Source: Psychromarinibacter sediminicola
Lineage (GTDB): Bacteria > Pseudomonadota > Alphaproteobacteria > Rhodobacterales > Rhodobacteraceae
Direction of reading: 5' to 3'
Length of the DNA stretch: 64,000 nt
Assembly (NCBI RefSeq): GCF_029168335.1
Contig: NZ_JARGYC010000012.1
Location: 1-64,000, forward strand
Shown: piece by piece, positions 27,771 through 37,682 of the stretch
Numbering within the stretch: position 1 is the stretch's first letter
Layout of the letters: every line of letters starts with the position of its first letter
Notes under the pieces: model-generated
What the model was told of the DNA's origin: nothing
The model's database searches: none
What the model saw: the letters and a program-made list of their open reading frames with translations, nothing else
Position numbers and translations under genes: made by a program

Positions 27771-29399
27771 ATGGGCTGGCTGGCCGACGAGACGGGGCTG
27801 GAGAAATGCGCGGCGAACCATGCGCCGCTCACGCCGCTGTCGCACCTGAACAGGGCGGCGCGGCTGTTCCCCGAGCGCGAGGCGCTGGTCTACGGCACCA
27901 CCCGCCACAGCTATGCCGACTATCACGCCCGCGTCTCCCGCCTCGCCTCGGCGCTGGCGCAGGCCGGCATCCGCCCCGGCGACGTGGTCGCCACGCTCCT
28001 GCCCAACATCCCCGCCGCCGCCGAGACCCATTTCGGCGTCCCCGCGGCCGGCGCGGTCCTGAACGCCATCAACGTCCGGCTGGACACCCACACCGTCGCC
28101 TACATCTTCGCCCATGGCGGCGCGAGGCTGGTGCTGGTCGACAGCCAGTTCCTGCCGCTCGCCGAAGCCGCGGCAGAGGCGATGGACGGCCCCGCCCCGC
28201 ACATCGTCGAGGTGCCCGACGACCAGGCCGGCCACCCCTCCACCGGCCGCTACACGACCTACGAGGCGTTCCTCGCGACCGGCGACCCAGCCTTCGACTG
28301 GATCCTGCCGCAGGACGAATGGGAAAGCCTGGCGCTGAACTACACCTCGGGCACCACCGGCCATCCCAAGGGCGTCGTCTATCACCACCGCGGCGCCTAC
28401 CTGTCGACGATGTCCCAGGTCGTCTCCTGGCGCATGGTGATGCACCCGGTCTACCTGACCATCGTGCCGCTGTTCCACTGCAACGGCTGGTGCCACACCT
28501 GGATGATGCCGCTTTTGGGCGGCACCGTCGTCTGCTGCCGCCATGTCGACGCGAAATCCATCTACGACGCCATCGCGGACGAGGGCGTGACCCATTTCGG
28601 CGGCGCGCCCATCGTGCTGAACACCCTGATCCACGCCGACGACGCCGACCGCCGCGCCTTCGACCAGACCGTCGAGGTGTTCACCGCCGGCGCCCCGCCG
28701 CCGGCCGCCACGCTCCGCGCGATCGAGCCTCTAGGCTTCAACGTCACCCAGGTCTACGGCCTGACCGAGGTCTACGGGCCCGGCACCGAATGCCTGTGGA
28801 AAGAGGACTGGGACGCCCTGCCGGACAAGGAGCGCTACGCGATCAAGGCCCGCACCGGCGTGATGATGCCCTTCATGGAGGACTGCACCGTCCTCGACCC
28901 CGAGACGCTGCAGCAGGTGTCGATGGACGGCGCGACGCAGGGCGAGATCATGTTCCGCGGCAACGGGGTGATGAAGGGCTATTACCGCAACCCCGAGGAG
29001 ACCGCGAGATCCTTCCGCGGCGGCTGGTTCCATTCCGGCGACATCGCGATCCAGCATCCCGACGGCTACATGAAGATCGTCGACCGCTCGAAGGACGTGA
29101 TCATCTCGGGCGGCGAGAACGTGTCGTCGGTCGAGGTCGAGGACATCCTGATGCACCACCCGGCCGTGCTGCTCTGCGCCGTCGTGGCCAAGCCGGACGA
29201 GACATGGGGCGAGGTTCCCTGCGCCTTCGTCGAGCTGAAGCCCGGTCAGGACGTCGCCGAAGACGAGCTGATCGCCTTCGCCCGCACCGAGCTTGCCGGC
29301 TTCAAGACACCCAAGGCGGTGGTCTTCGGCGAGCTGCCCAAGACCTCCACCGGCAAGATCCAGAAATTCGAACTCCGCAACAGGGTGAAGCAGGCGTGA
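27771..29399 (+). CDS. acyl-CoA synthetase, AlkK/DmdB-like medium-chain type
   Basis: 542 aa adenylate-forming ligase. The P-loop YTSGTTGHPKGVVYHH, the QVYGLTEVYGPG motif, the SGDIAI/DRSKDVIISGGENVSS region and the C-terminal TSTGKIQKFELR with the catalytic Lys are all present. It activates fatty or short thio-acids to CoA esters. DmdB of the DMSP demethylation route belongs to this family and length. The ATG at 27771 follows GGGGAGGAG; the upstream in-frame Met lacks an SD. Confidence 0.9.
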   Translation: MGWLADETGLEKCAANHAPLTPLSHLNRAARLFPEREALVYGTTRHSYADYHARVSRLASALAQAGIRPGDVVATLLPNIPAAAETHFGVPAAGAVLNAINVRLDTHTVAYIFAHGGARLVLVDSQFLPLAEAAAEAMDGPAPHIVEVPDDQAGHPSTGRYTTYEAFLATGDPAFDWILPQDEWESLALNYTSGTTGHPKGVVYHHRGAYLSTMSQVVSWRMVMHPVYLTIVPLFHCNGWCHTWMMPLLGGTVVCCRHVDAKSIYDAIADEGVTHFGGAPIVLNTLIHADDADRRAFDQTVEVFTAGAPPPAATLRAIEPLGFNVTQVYGLTEVYGPGTECLWKEDWDALPDKERYAIKARTGVMMPFMEDCTVLDPETLQQVSMDGATQGEIMFRGNGVMKGYYRNPEETARSFRGGWFHSGDIAIQHPDGYMKIVDRSKDVIISGGENVSSVEVEDILMHHPAVLLCAVVAKPDETWGEVPCAFVELKPGQDVAEDELIAFARTELAGFKTPKAVVFGELPKTSTGKIQKFELRNRVKQA

Positions 29400-29508
29400 T
29401 CCGAAGGCGCGCCTGCGGCGCAAGAGATACGTGCGTCCGGCACCCGGACCGACCCGCCGGCCCGGCCCCGGACGGCCGGCGCGGCCACAAACCGAAAGGA
29501 CACCGCTG

Positions 29509-30147
29509 ATGATCGACCTCTATACCTGGACCACGCCGAATGGCCGCAAGGCCTCCATCATGCTGGAGGAGCTGGGGGTTCCCTACACGGTCCACGAGGT
29601 GAATATCGGCAAGGACGAGCAGTTCGCCGCCGACTTCCTCGCCGTCTCGCCGAACAACAAGATCCCCGCCATCGTCGACTGCGACACCGGCCTGTCACTG
29701 ATGGAATCCGGCGCGATCCTGCTCTACCTCGCGGAGACGCACGGCCGGTTGCTGGAGGATGGCGGCGAGAAATGGCGCGTGATCGAATGGCTGATGTGGC
29801 AGATGGGCGGGCTCGGCCCGATGGTCGGCCAGGCGCACCATTTCCTGTTCAACAATCCCGGCAAGGCGCCCTATGCCGAGGAACGCTACCGCAAGGAGAC
29901 CCGCCGGCTCTACGAGGTGATGAACACGCGGCTGGGCGGGCGCGACTATCTCGCGGGCATCGGGCGCGGGAGCTATTCCATCGCCGACATCGCCAGCTGG
30001 CCCTGGGTATCGCGGTTCGAGCGTCACCAGGTCGACCTCGCCGACTTTCCCGCCGTGCGCGACTGGTATCTCAGGATCGCCGAGCGCCCCGCCGTCCAGC
30101 GCGGCTATGACGTGCCGTCCCGGGGCGAGGCCGTGCCGATGCCCTGA
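29509..30147 (+). CDS. glutathione S-transferase, YfcG/YghU-like disulfide-bond reductase
   Basis: 212 aa. TWTTPNGRKASIMLEELG with the Thr-Pro-Asn-Gly-Arg-Lys start is the Nu-class GST signature, followed by NNKIPAIVDCDTGLSLMESGAILLYLAE. YfcG-type proteins reduce disulfides using two bound glutathiones. AAAGGA precedes the ATG. It lies 109 bp after the acyl-CoA synthetase gene and may share its transcript. Confidence 0.88.
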   Translation: MIDLYTWTTPNGRKASIMLEELGVPYTVHEVNIGKDEQFAADFLAVSPNNKIPAIVDCDTGLSLMESGAILLYLAETHGRLLEDGGEKWRVIEWLMWQMGGLGPMVGQAHHFLFNNPGKAPYAEERYRKETRRLYEVMNTRLGGRDYLAGIGRGSYSIADIASWPWVSRFERHQVDLADFPAVRDWYLRIAERPAVQRGYDVPSRGEAVPMP

Positions 30148-30241
30148 CCCCGTCATGACCGCCGCGCCGACCCGGCCCGTCTTGGCCGCCGTGCCGACCC
30201 GGTCCCGTCATGACCCGCGCGCCGCGCCGGCCCCGTGCCCC

Positions 30242-30378
30242 GACACTGCGGGAGGCCCAAAGCCACGGCAGGCGCGACACGACTGGAGGCCCAACGCCAC
30301 GGCAGGCTCGACGCCAGGGCAGGCCCGACGCTATGGCCGGCCCGACGCCACGCGAGACCCGACGCCACCGCAGGACCC
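30242..30378. repeat. 17-bp tandem repeat, eight copies
   Basis: Copies begin at 30242, 30259, 30276, 30293, 30310, 30327, 30344 and 30361 (the last is 18 bp). The consensus is GACGCCACGGCAGGCCC. The best-conserved copies are 30293-30378 and earlier copies are decayed. 17 is not a multiple of three, so coding use is unlikely. Confidence 0.8.
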
Positions 30379-30397
30379 GGCCGTCGCCTCGCAGCTC

Positions 30398-30418
30398 TTC
30401 ATCTTGGTCCAAATACTC
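30398..30418 (-). repeat. 21-bp dispersed motif, diverged copy
   Basis: TTCATCTTGGTCCAAATACT and one more base match the usual motif at 17 of 21 positions. It lies between convergent GST and MarR genes, like other copies. Confidence 0.45.
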
Positions 30419-30530
30419 CGGGGGGTCCGGGGGGCAGCGGGGAGTCCGGGGCAGCGCCCCCGGCGGATCGGATCGCGCAGCGGTCCGAGACGAACCACCC
30501 AACGCGCCGCCGCCCGTCAGCCCCGAGACC

Positions 30531-31028
30531 TCAATAGATATACCGGATCTGATCGCTCCAGTACCGCTCCACCCGCCGCAGCGCCGAATTGATCTCCTCG
30601 ATCCCGTTCAGGTCCAGCACGGCGCGCGACTCGAGCCCGTCGGCATGGCGCACGAACAGCTCTTCGACGATCTGCTGCACGCGGCGGCCCTTCTCGGTCA
30701 GCCGGACCCGCACCGACCGGCGGTCGATCTCGCAACGCTGGTGGTGCATGTAGCCCGCATCGACCAGCTTCTTGAGATTGTAGCTGACATTCGAGCCCTG
30801 GTAGTAGCCGCGGGTCTTCAGCTCCCCGGCGGTCACCTCGTTTTCGCCGACGTTGAACAGAAGCAGCGCCTGGACCGCGTTGATCTCCAGGATGCCGAGC
30901 CGCTCGAACTCGTCCTTGATGACGTCCAGAAGCAGCCGATGCAGGCGTTCGACGAGGGACAGCGCCTCAAGGTACTGCGCCATGAAGTTCCTGTTTGCGG
31001 CGCTCGCGATCCGGGATTGAATGCTCAT
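30531..31028 (-). CDS. ldtR: MarR-family regulator, LdtR-like
   Basis: 165 aa. The winged helix contains LKTRGYYQGSNVSYNLKKLV (recognition helix) and DRRSVRVRLTEKG (wing), close to the LdtR regulators of Rhizobiales and Liberibacter that control an L,D-transpeptidase and cell-wall or osmotic responses. The ATG at 31028 is chosen because GGAG lies 6 bp upstream; in-frame Met codons also occur at 31031 and 31043. No transpeptidase gene is adjacent. Confidence 0.82.
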   Translation of the reverse strand: MSIQSRIASAANRNFMAQYLEALSLVERLHRLLLDVIKDEFERLGILEINAVQALLLFNVGENEVTAGELKTRGYYQGSNVSYNLKKLVDAGYMHHQRCEIDRRSVRVRLTEKGRRVQQIVEELFVRHADGLESRAVLDLNGIEEINSALRRVERYWSDQIRYIY

Positions 31029-31132
31029 CATGCTCTCCGCCATGCACTGCTCGTGGCACCGGCATAACGGGCGAATCGCAAATTTTCGGTTAAGCGGACA
31101 GCGGGCGCGGCGCTCGCCAGTTAGAGGCCCGG

Positions 31133-33099
<1,967 letters not shown>

Positions 33100-33108
33100 G
33101 GAACCAGA

Positions 33109-33531
33109 ATGGCCGCCGACCTTCCGGAATACTACTTCCGCACCCGCGAGAACGGGGCCTTCGTCTACCGCGTCGACACCGAGAACCGCCAGCGCCGGAT
33201 CGAGATGGAACAGATCGCGGTGGTCAACATCCGCAACGGCCAGATCAAGCCGCACGGCCCGCGCGAGCTGTCCGAGGCCGACATGGCGGCGATCCGCGAG
33301 TGGATGGCAGAGCGCGAGGAGGTGCTGGAACGGCGCCGCCTCGACGATATCCACCGCGCCGTCGATCACCTGAACCAGACGGCCCACTGGGCGCAGTCCG
33401 ACGCCACCGACGCCCAGCTCGAAGAGATCACCGACACGCTGCTGATGGCGATGCACGATCTGCGCGCGGTGCTGGTCCGGAAGAAGGCCGACCGCCTGAT
33501 GAAGGGCATGAAGGACAACGCGGAGAGCTGA
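33109..33531 (+). CDS. conserved hypothetical protein
   Basis: 140 aa, not recognised. The N-terminal 60 residues (YYFRTRENGAFVYRVDTENR, then EQIAVVNIRNGQIKPHG) look like a small beta-sheet domain, and the C-terminal half is helical and charged (LDDIHRAVDHLNQTAHW, ADRLMKGMKDN). AAGGAA precedes the ATG, and it begins 9 bp after the aminotransferase stop, so the two are likely co-transcribed. No signal peptide or membrane segment. Confidence 0.7.
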   Translation: MAADLPEYYFRTRENGAFVYRVDTENRQRRIEMEQIAVVNIRNGQIKPHGPRELSEADMAAIREWMAEREEVLERRRLDDIHRAVDHLNQTAHWAQSDATDAQLEEITDTLLMAMHDLRAVLVRKKADRLMKGMKDNAES

Positions 33532-33661
33532 CGATCGGACGCGGCCCCGACCCGTCCGTCCGTCCGCCGCCCTCCGACGCAGCGGCCAGGGACGCTCGGG
33601 CACCGGTCTTGCCCGCGCCCCAGGAAGCGTCTACCCCGAACGCGCCCAAAGGTGGGGTAGG

Positions 33662-34570
33662 ATGCTCCTGTTCACGATCTGGCCGCTCTTCGCGCTGATC
33701 CTGCTCGGCTACGTGCTGAGACGCGCCGGCTTTCCCAGCGCGGGCTTCTGGCCGGCGGCCGAACAGCTGACCTATTTCGTCCTGTTCCCGGCGCTGCTGG
33801 TCGCGACCCTCGCCGACGCCCCGGTGCGCGACCCCGGGCTGCTGCGGCTCGGCGGGGCGGCGATCGCGACGATCTGCCTGGCCGCCGCGGCGCTCGCCCT
33901 CGCCCGCCGCGGCCTCCCGGTGCCGGCGGCGCGGTTCGGGCCGGCGCTGCAGGGGGTGGTGCGGTTCAACACCTATCTCGGCCTCGCCGTCGTCGCGAGC
34001 CTCGCCGGCACGCCCGGCCTGGAACGGGCGGCGGTGTATCTCGCCGTGGCAGTGCCGCTGGTGAACGTCCTGTCGATCCTGGCCCTGACCGATGCGCACC
34101 CGGCGCGCGGGCCGCTGACCCTGCTGCGCACCGTCCTGCGCAACCCGCTGATCCTGGCCTGCGCGGCCGGCTTCGCGCTCGCCCTGACCGGCATCGGCCT
34201 GCCCTATGGCACCGGGCGCTTCCTCGACCTGCTGGGCCAGGGCAGCCTGCCGCTGGGCCTGCTCTGCGTCGGCGCGGCGTTGCGCCCCGCGGCGATCCGG
34301 CGCGACATCGGCGTGCTCGCCGGGCTCGGCGCGCTGCGCCTGCTGGCGATGCCGGTGCTGGCGGCGCTGACCGGCCGGCTCCTGGGGCTGGGCGAGGCCG
34401 AGCTTCTGGTGCTCGTCGTGTTCTCGGCGATCCCGACCGCACCGACCTCCTATGTGCTGACCCGCCAGCTGAAGGGCGACGGCACACTGATGGCCGGGCT
34501 GGTCACGGCGCAGACCCTGGCCGCCGTGGTGACGATCCCGCTGGTCCTGACCGGTCTCGGCATCGGCTGA
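33662..34570 (+). CDS. AEC (auxin efflux carrier) family transporter
   Basis: 302 aa with about 10 hydrophobic helices. LILLGYVLRRAGF at the start, FNTYLGLAV in the middle and FSAIPTAPTSYVLTRQLKGD in the last third are the family features (the P.A...Y near the final repeat). Bacterial AEC proteins export or exchange carboxylates such as malate; the substrate here cannot be told. The upstream 130 bp hold only GC-rich sequence. Confidence 0.87.
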   Translation: MLLFTIWPLFALILLGYVLRRAGFPSAGFWPAAEQLTYFVLFPALLVATLADAPVRDPGLLRLGGAAIATICLAAAALALARRGLPVPAARFGPALQGVVRFNTYLGLAVVASLAGTPGLERAAVYLAVAVPLVNVLSILALTDAHPARGPLTLLRTVLRNPLILACAAGFALALTGIGLPYGTGRFLDLLGQGSLPLGLLCVGAALRPAAIRRDIGVLAGLGALRLLAMPVLAALTGRLLGLGEAELLVLVVFSAIPTAPTSYVLTRQLKGDGTLMAGLVTAQTLAAVVTIPLVLTGLGIG

Positions 34571-34582
34571 GGCACCGCGCGG

Positions 34583-34891
34583 TCAGGCCGGCGCCGCCCC
34601 CAGCCGCGCGACCCAATGCGCCGCCCGCTCCTTCAGCATCCGCTCCCGCGTCATCGGCCGCATCTCCGGGTCGAACGCTTCCAGCACCTCGAACGTCATC
34701 TCGCCGGCATAGGCCGCCTGCAGCGCCGCCGGCCGCGCGCTGCCCATCCGCAGCGTGAACCGCAGCCGCCGCTCCGCCGCGCCCAGCCGCATCGCCGCGC
34801 CGACCCACACCCGCTCGCCGATCCGCACGGCATAGACGCCGGCATCCGGTGTCGCCTCCTTCCACGCCGCCTTCGCCGCCCGCCGGTCCAT
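34583..34891 (-). CDS. GIY-YIG-like nuclease domain protein, short
   Basis: 102 aa from the ATG at 34891 with GGAG 7 bp upstream. AGVYAVRIGERVWVG and the spacing to RLRFTLRMGSARPAALQAAY, then LKERAAHWVARLGA, match a family of short GIY-YIG-annotated proteins. The catalytic Arg and Glu of true GIY-YIG nucleases are not obvious, so activity is doubtful. It is divergent from the DUF2239 gene across a shared CCCGGG-repeat promoter. Confidence 0.72.
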   Translation of the reverse strand: MDRRAAKAAWKEATPDAGVYAVRIGERVWVGAAMRLGAAERRLRFTLRMGSARPAALQAAYAGEMTFEVLEAFDPEMRPMTRERMLKERAAHWVARLGAAPA

Positions 34892-34907
34892 CAATGTCTC
34901 CGATTCT

Positions 34908-34943
34908 TTTTACCCGGGCGTTATTGACATAATTTTACCCGGG
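34908..34943. promoter_or_regulatory. direct repeats TTTTACCCGGG in the divergent promoter
   Basis: TTTTACCCGGG occurs at 34908-34918 and 34933-34943, 25 bp apart, with a TTATTGACATAA stretch between them. The second copy overlaps the spacer of the DUF2239 promoter. The CCCGGG cores are palindromic, fitting binding of one dimer per copy. Confidence 0.6.
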
Positions 34944-34951
34944 TGTAAAAG
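34924..34951 (+). promoter_or_regulatory. sigma-70 promoter of the DUF2239 gene, likely leaderless
   Basis: TTGACA at 34924-34929 is a perfect -35, and TAAAAG at 34946-34951 is a fair -10 with a 16-bp spacer. The expected start of transcription, about 7 nt after the -10, coincides with the ATG at 34959. No SD is present in GACCCCAC before it. Confidence 0.55.
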
Positions 34952-34958
34952 ACCCCAC

Positions 34959-35483
34959 ATGCAACTGACCGTGTTCGACAACCACCGGCGCATCGCCGCC
35001 GGCCCCGTGGACGAGGTGGCCGCCGCCGCCCAGGCGGCGCAGGCGCGCGGCGGCGCCGTGCTGGCCTTCGACGATGCCACCGGCCGCGTGGTCGACCTCG
35101 ACCTGCGCGGCACGCCGGCCGAGATCGCCGCGCGCCACGCCGCGCCGCCGCGCCGCGGCCGCCCCAAGCTGGGGGTCAAGGCGCGCGAGGTGACGCTGCT
35201 GCCGCGCCACTGGGACTGGCTGAAGACCCAGCGCGGCGGCGCCTCCGCGGCGCTGCGCCGGCTGGTCGAGGAGGCGATGCGCGCCGAGGGGCCCGGCCCG
35301 CGCCAGGCGCAGGACGCGGCCTATGCGGCGGCCACGGCGCTCGCCGGCGACCTGCCCGGCTACGAGGAGGCGATGCGCGCGCTTTTCGCCGGCCGGCTCG
35401 CGGAGATGGAAGCCCACGCCGCCCCCTGGCCCGAGGACGTCCGCGCTTACGTGCTGAAACTCGCCGGGGGCCCAGCCCCCTGA
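34959..35483 (+). CDS. DUF2239 family protein
   Basis: 174 aa. VFDNHRRIAAGPVDEVAAAA, the PPRRGRPKLGVKAREVTLLPRHWDWLKTQ block and a C-terminal helical tail are typical of DUF2239. The RGRPKLGV word resembles an AT-hook followed by a helix-rich DNA-binding-like region, so a regulatory role is plausible. The mRNA is probably leaderless. The divergent partner is a short GIY-YIG-like gene. Function is unknown. Confidence 0.85.
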   Translation: MQLTVFDNHRRIAAGPVDEVAAAAQAAQARGGAVLAFDDATGRVVDLDLRGTPAEIAARHAAPPRRGRPKLGVKAREVTLLPRHWDWLKTQRGGASAALRRLVEEAMRAEGPGPRQAQDAAYAAATALAGDLPGYEEAMRALFAGRLAEMEAHAAPWPEDVRAYVLKLAGGPAP

Positions 35484-35486
35484 CAC

Positions 35487-35563
35487 CAGGATTTTCTAGA
35501 AAATCCTGCCCAACGAAATCTTCTAGAAGATTTCGCCAAGCGGATTTTTCTAGAAAAATCCGC
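35487..35563. repeat. triplet of perfect palindromes centred on TCTAGA
   Basis: Three consecutive palindromes lie at 35487-35508 (22 bp), 35514-35535 (22 bp) and 35540-35563 (24 bp), separated by 5 and 4 bp. Each has TCTAGA in the middle and arms ending in runs of A/T next to CAGG, CGAAATC or GCGGA. Each can form a stable hairpin as RNA. They lie between the DUF2239 stop and the next gene's SD. Confidence 0.9.
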
Positions 35564-35588
35564 CCCTTACCCGAAAGGAACCCGAGTG

Positions 35589-36008
35589 ATGCCCACGCTG
35601 GCGCCCTCCGACACCGCCGCCCGCGCCCTGTTCGCGCGCGAGCAAGCGGGCCCGGTCGTCATGGTCAACCTGCTACGCTTCCGCGAGATGGCCGACTATT
35701 CCGCCGCGCCGGACCGCGCCCCGCCCGCGCCGGTCTCCGGCGCCGCGGCCTATGCCCGTTATGTCGCCGAGACGCTGCCGCTCCTGGAGGCGTCGGGCGG
35801 CGCCGTGATCTTCGAGGGCCGCGCCGAACGCTGGTTCATCGGCCCGGAGGAGGAGCGCTGGGACCACGTGCTGATCGTCCGGCAGGCGAGCCTTTCGGCC
35901 TTCCGCGCCTTCGCCGACGCCCCGGCGGCGCAGGCGGCCCTGGTCCACCGCACCGCCGCACTGGCCGATTCCCGCCTGCTGCCGGCCTATCCCGGACCGG
36001 CAGCCTGA
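35589..36008 (+). CDS. DUF1330-like dimeric alpha-beta barrel protein
   Basis: 139 aa. VVMVNLLRFREMADY at residues 22-36 and a central YARYVAETLPLLEASGGAVIFEG then WDHVLIVRQASLSAFRAF fit the ferredoxin-like barrel of DUF1330 or related monooxygenase-type proteins. An ATG at 35589 has AAGGAA 8 bp upstream; a GTG at 35586 is possible. It follows three hairpins and is probably transcribed separately. Function is unknown. Confidence 0.72.
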   Translation: MPTLAPSDTAARALFAREQAGPVVMVNLLRFREMADYSAAPDRAPPAPVSGAAAYARYVAETLPLLEASGGAVIFEGRAERWFIGPEEERWDHVLIVRQASLSAFRAFADAPAAQAALVHRTAALADSRLLPAYPGPAA

Positions 36009-36049
36009 CGGGCGCGTCGCCCTCGGACAGCCCGGACGTCCGCGGCTGA

Positions 36050-36105
36050 AGTTAGCGCTATCTCCATAAAAATCAGAACCTTACACCCCTGTCCAACCTT
36101 GGACA
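36050..36105. promoter_or_regulatory. two dyads upstream of metY
   Basis: AGTTAGCGCTATCT (36050-36063) is a 14-bp palindrome with one mismatched pair. TGTCCAA-CC-TTGGACA (36090-36105) is a perfect 7-2-7 dyad. Between them CATAAAAATC is AT-rich and could contain a -10 element. They are candidate repressor sites; no known regulator is identified. Confidence 0.4.
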
Positions 36106-36198
36106 CTCCGCGCGCGCGGCCCGGACACCCCTCTCCCATTGCCCCGCCCCGACCCCTCGCCTAAACCTGAGCGGCAATCGTTTTCCAGGGAGGCCCCC

Positions 36199-37488
36199 AT
36201 GACCGACACCCCCAGCTACGGCTTCGACACGCTCCAGATCCACGCCGGCAGCCGGCCCGACCCCGCCACCGGCGCCCGCCAGACGCCGATCTACCAGACC
36301 ACCGCCTATGTCTTCCGCGACGCCGACCACGCCGCCGCCCTGTTCAACCTGCAGGAGGTCGGCTACATCTATTCCCGCCTGACGAACCCCACGGTCTCGG
36401 CCCTCCAGGAACGCATGGCCACCCTCGAAGGCGGCGCCGGCGCGGTCTGCTGCTCCTCCGGCCACGGCGCCCAGATCATGGCGCTGTTCCCGCTGATGGG
36501 CCCGGGCAAGAACGTGGTCTCCTCCACCCGGCTCTACGGCGGCACCGTCACCCAGTTCAGCCAGACCATCAAACGCTTCGGCTGGTCGGCCAAGTTCGTC
36601 GACACCGACGACCTCGACGCCGTGAAGGCCGCCATCGACGACGACACCCGCGCGCTGTTCTGCGAGTCCATCGCCAACCCGGGCGGCTACATCACCGATC
36701 TGGAGGCGATGGCGAAGATCGCCGACGACGCCGGCATCCCGCTGATCGTCGACAACACCTCGGCCACCCCCTTTCTCTGCCGCCCGATCGAGCACGGCGC
36801 GACGCTGGTCGTCCACTCGATGACCAAGTTCCTGACCGGCAACGGCACCGTCACCGGCGGCGCGATCGTCGACTCCGGCACGTTCGACTGGTCCGCCTCG
36901 GGCAAGTTCCCCTCGCTGTCGGAGCCCGAGCCCGCCTATCACGGCCTGAAGTTCCACGAGACCTTCGGCCCACTCGCCTTCACCTTCCACGGCATCGCCG
37001 TCGGCCTGCGCGACCTCGGGATGACGCTGAACCCGCAGGCGGCGCACTACACGATGCTGGGCATCGAGACCCTGTCGCTGCGGATGGAAAAGCACGTCGC
37101 CAACGCGGAGAAGATCGCCCAGTGGCTGGAGGGGCACGATGCGGTGGAGAAGGTCACCTATGCCGGGCTGAAATCCTCGCCCTATTACGACCGCGTCGCC
37201 AAGGTCTGCCCGAAGGGCGCCGGCAGCCTGTTCACCGTCACCCTGAAAGGCGGCTACGAAAGCTGCGTGAAATTCGTCGACGCGCTGAACCTGTTCAGCC
37301 ACGTCGCCAACCTGGGCGACACCCGGTCGCTGGTGATCCATTCGGCCTCGACGACCCACCGGCAGCTGACGCCCGAGCAGCAGAAGGCCGCCGGGGCCGA
37401 GCCCAACGTGGTGCGGCTGTCGATCGGGATCGAGGATGCCGACGACCTGATCGCCGACCTCGACCAGGCGCTGAAGGCGTCGGCCTGA
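36199..37488 (+). CDS. metY: O-acetylhomoserine sulfhydrylase / aminocarboxypropyltransferase
   Basis: 429 aa PLP enzyme of methionine/homocysteine synthesis. The PLP Lys is in SMTKFLTGNG (about residue 210), CCSSGHGAQIMALF is the cofactor region and YSRLTNPTVSALQERMATLEGG is the family opening. The ATG at 36199 is chosen for the AGGGAGG SD; an upstream in-frame Met lacks one. The gene stands alone with a long upstream region. It uses sulfide or methanethiol as the thiol donor. Confidence 0.93.
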   Translation: MTDTPSYGFDTLQIHAGSRPDPATGARQTPIYQTTAYVFRDADHAAALFNLQEVGYIYSRLTNPTVSALQERMATLEGGAGAVCCSSGHGAQIMALFPLMGPGKNVVSSTRLYGGTVTQFSQTIKRFGWSAKFVDTDDLDAVKAAIDDDTRALFCESIANPGGYITDLEAMAKIADDAGIPLIVDNTSATPFLCRPIEHGATLVVHSMTKFLTGNGTVTGGAIVDSGTFDWSASGKFPSLSEPEPAYHGLKFHETFGPLAFTFHGIAVGLRDLGMTLNPQAAHYTMLGIETLSLRMEKHVANAEKIAQWLEGHDAVEKVTYAGLKSSPYYDRVAKVCPKGAGSLFTVTLKGGYESCVKFVDALNLFSHVANLGDTRSLVIHSASTTHRQLTPEQQKAAGAEPNVVRLSIGIEDADDLIADLDQALKASA

Positions 37489-37576
37489 CGCTTCGGACGG
37501 CTGGCGCCGTCCGACCCGCCGGGGGGACGCTGTCCCCCCGGACCTCCAGCCGACTGTCCCACCGGATCCGCCTTTT

Positions 37577-37597
37577 GCGTATTTTCAACGAGAAGAA
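37577..37597 (+). repeat. 21-bp dispersed motif
   Basis: It starts GCGTATTTTCAACGAGAAGA, in the 3' region of metY before the GGDEF gene. It is single, without an inverted partner nearby. Confidence 0.65.
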
Positions 37598-37682
37598 GAT
37601 GCGGGGGGCGTCGCCCTGGACCGACGCCGGGAACCATTTCTCAATCTTCTCCGCATAAGGCTGCGCGCAGAGGATGCGTGCC

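Larger units (their letters stand above)
30148..30530. other. 383-bp intergenic region with repeats
   Basis: No gene is supported. Bases 30153-30225 hold two imperfect copies of a GCCGCCGTGCCGACCCGG-type block and two CGTCATGACC words. The 17-bp tandem array follows at 30242-30378. A diverged copy of the 21-bp dispersed motif is at 30398-30418. Bases 30419-30530 are GC-rich with nothing recognisable. Confidence 0.65.

Noticed and set aside
30242-30378. Tandem repeat as a CRISPR array
   Set aside because: The 17-bp units have no spacers and no cas genes are near. It is a plain tandem repeat.
30148-30530. Small open frames in the repeat-rich gap after the GST gene
   Set aside because: They follow the tandem repeat, differ in all frames, lack SD sequences and resemble no protein.
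36009-36198. SAM riboswitch upstream of metY
   Set aside because: None of the conserved SAM-II or SAM/SAH motif words are found; only simple dyads are present.
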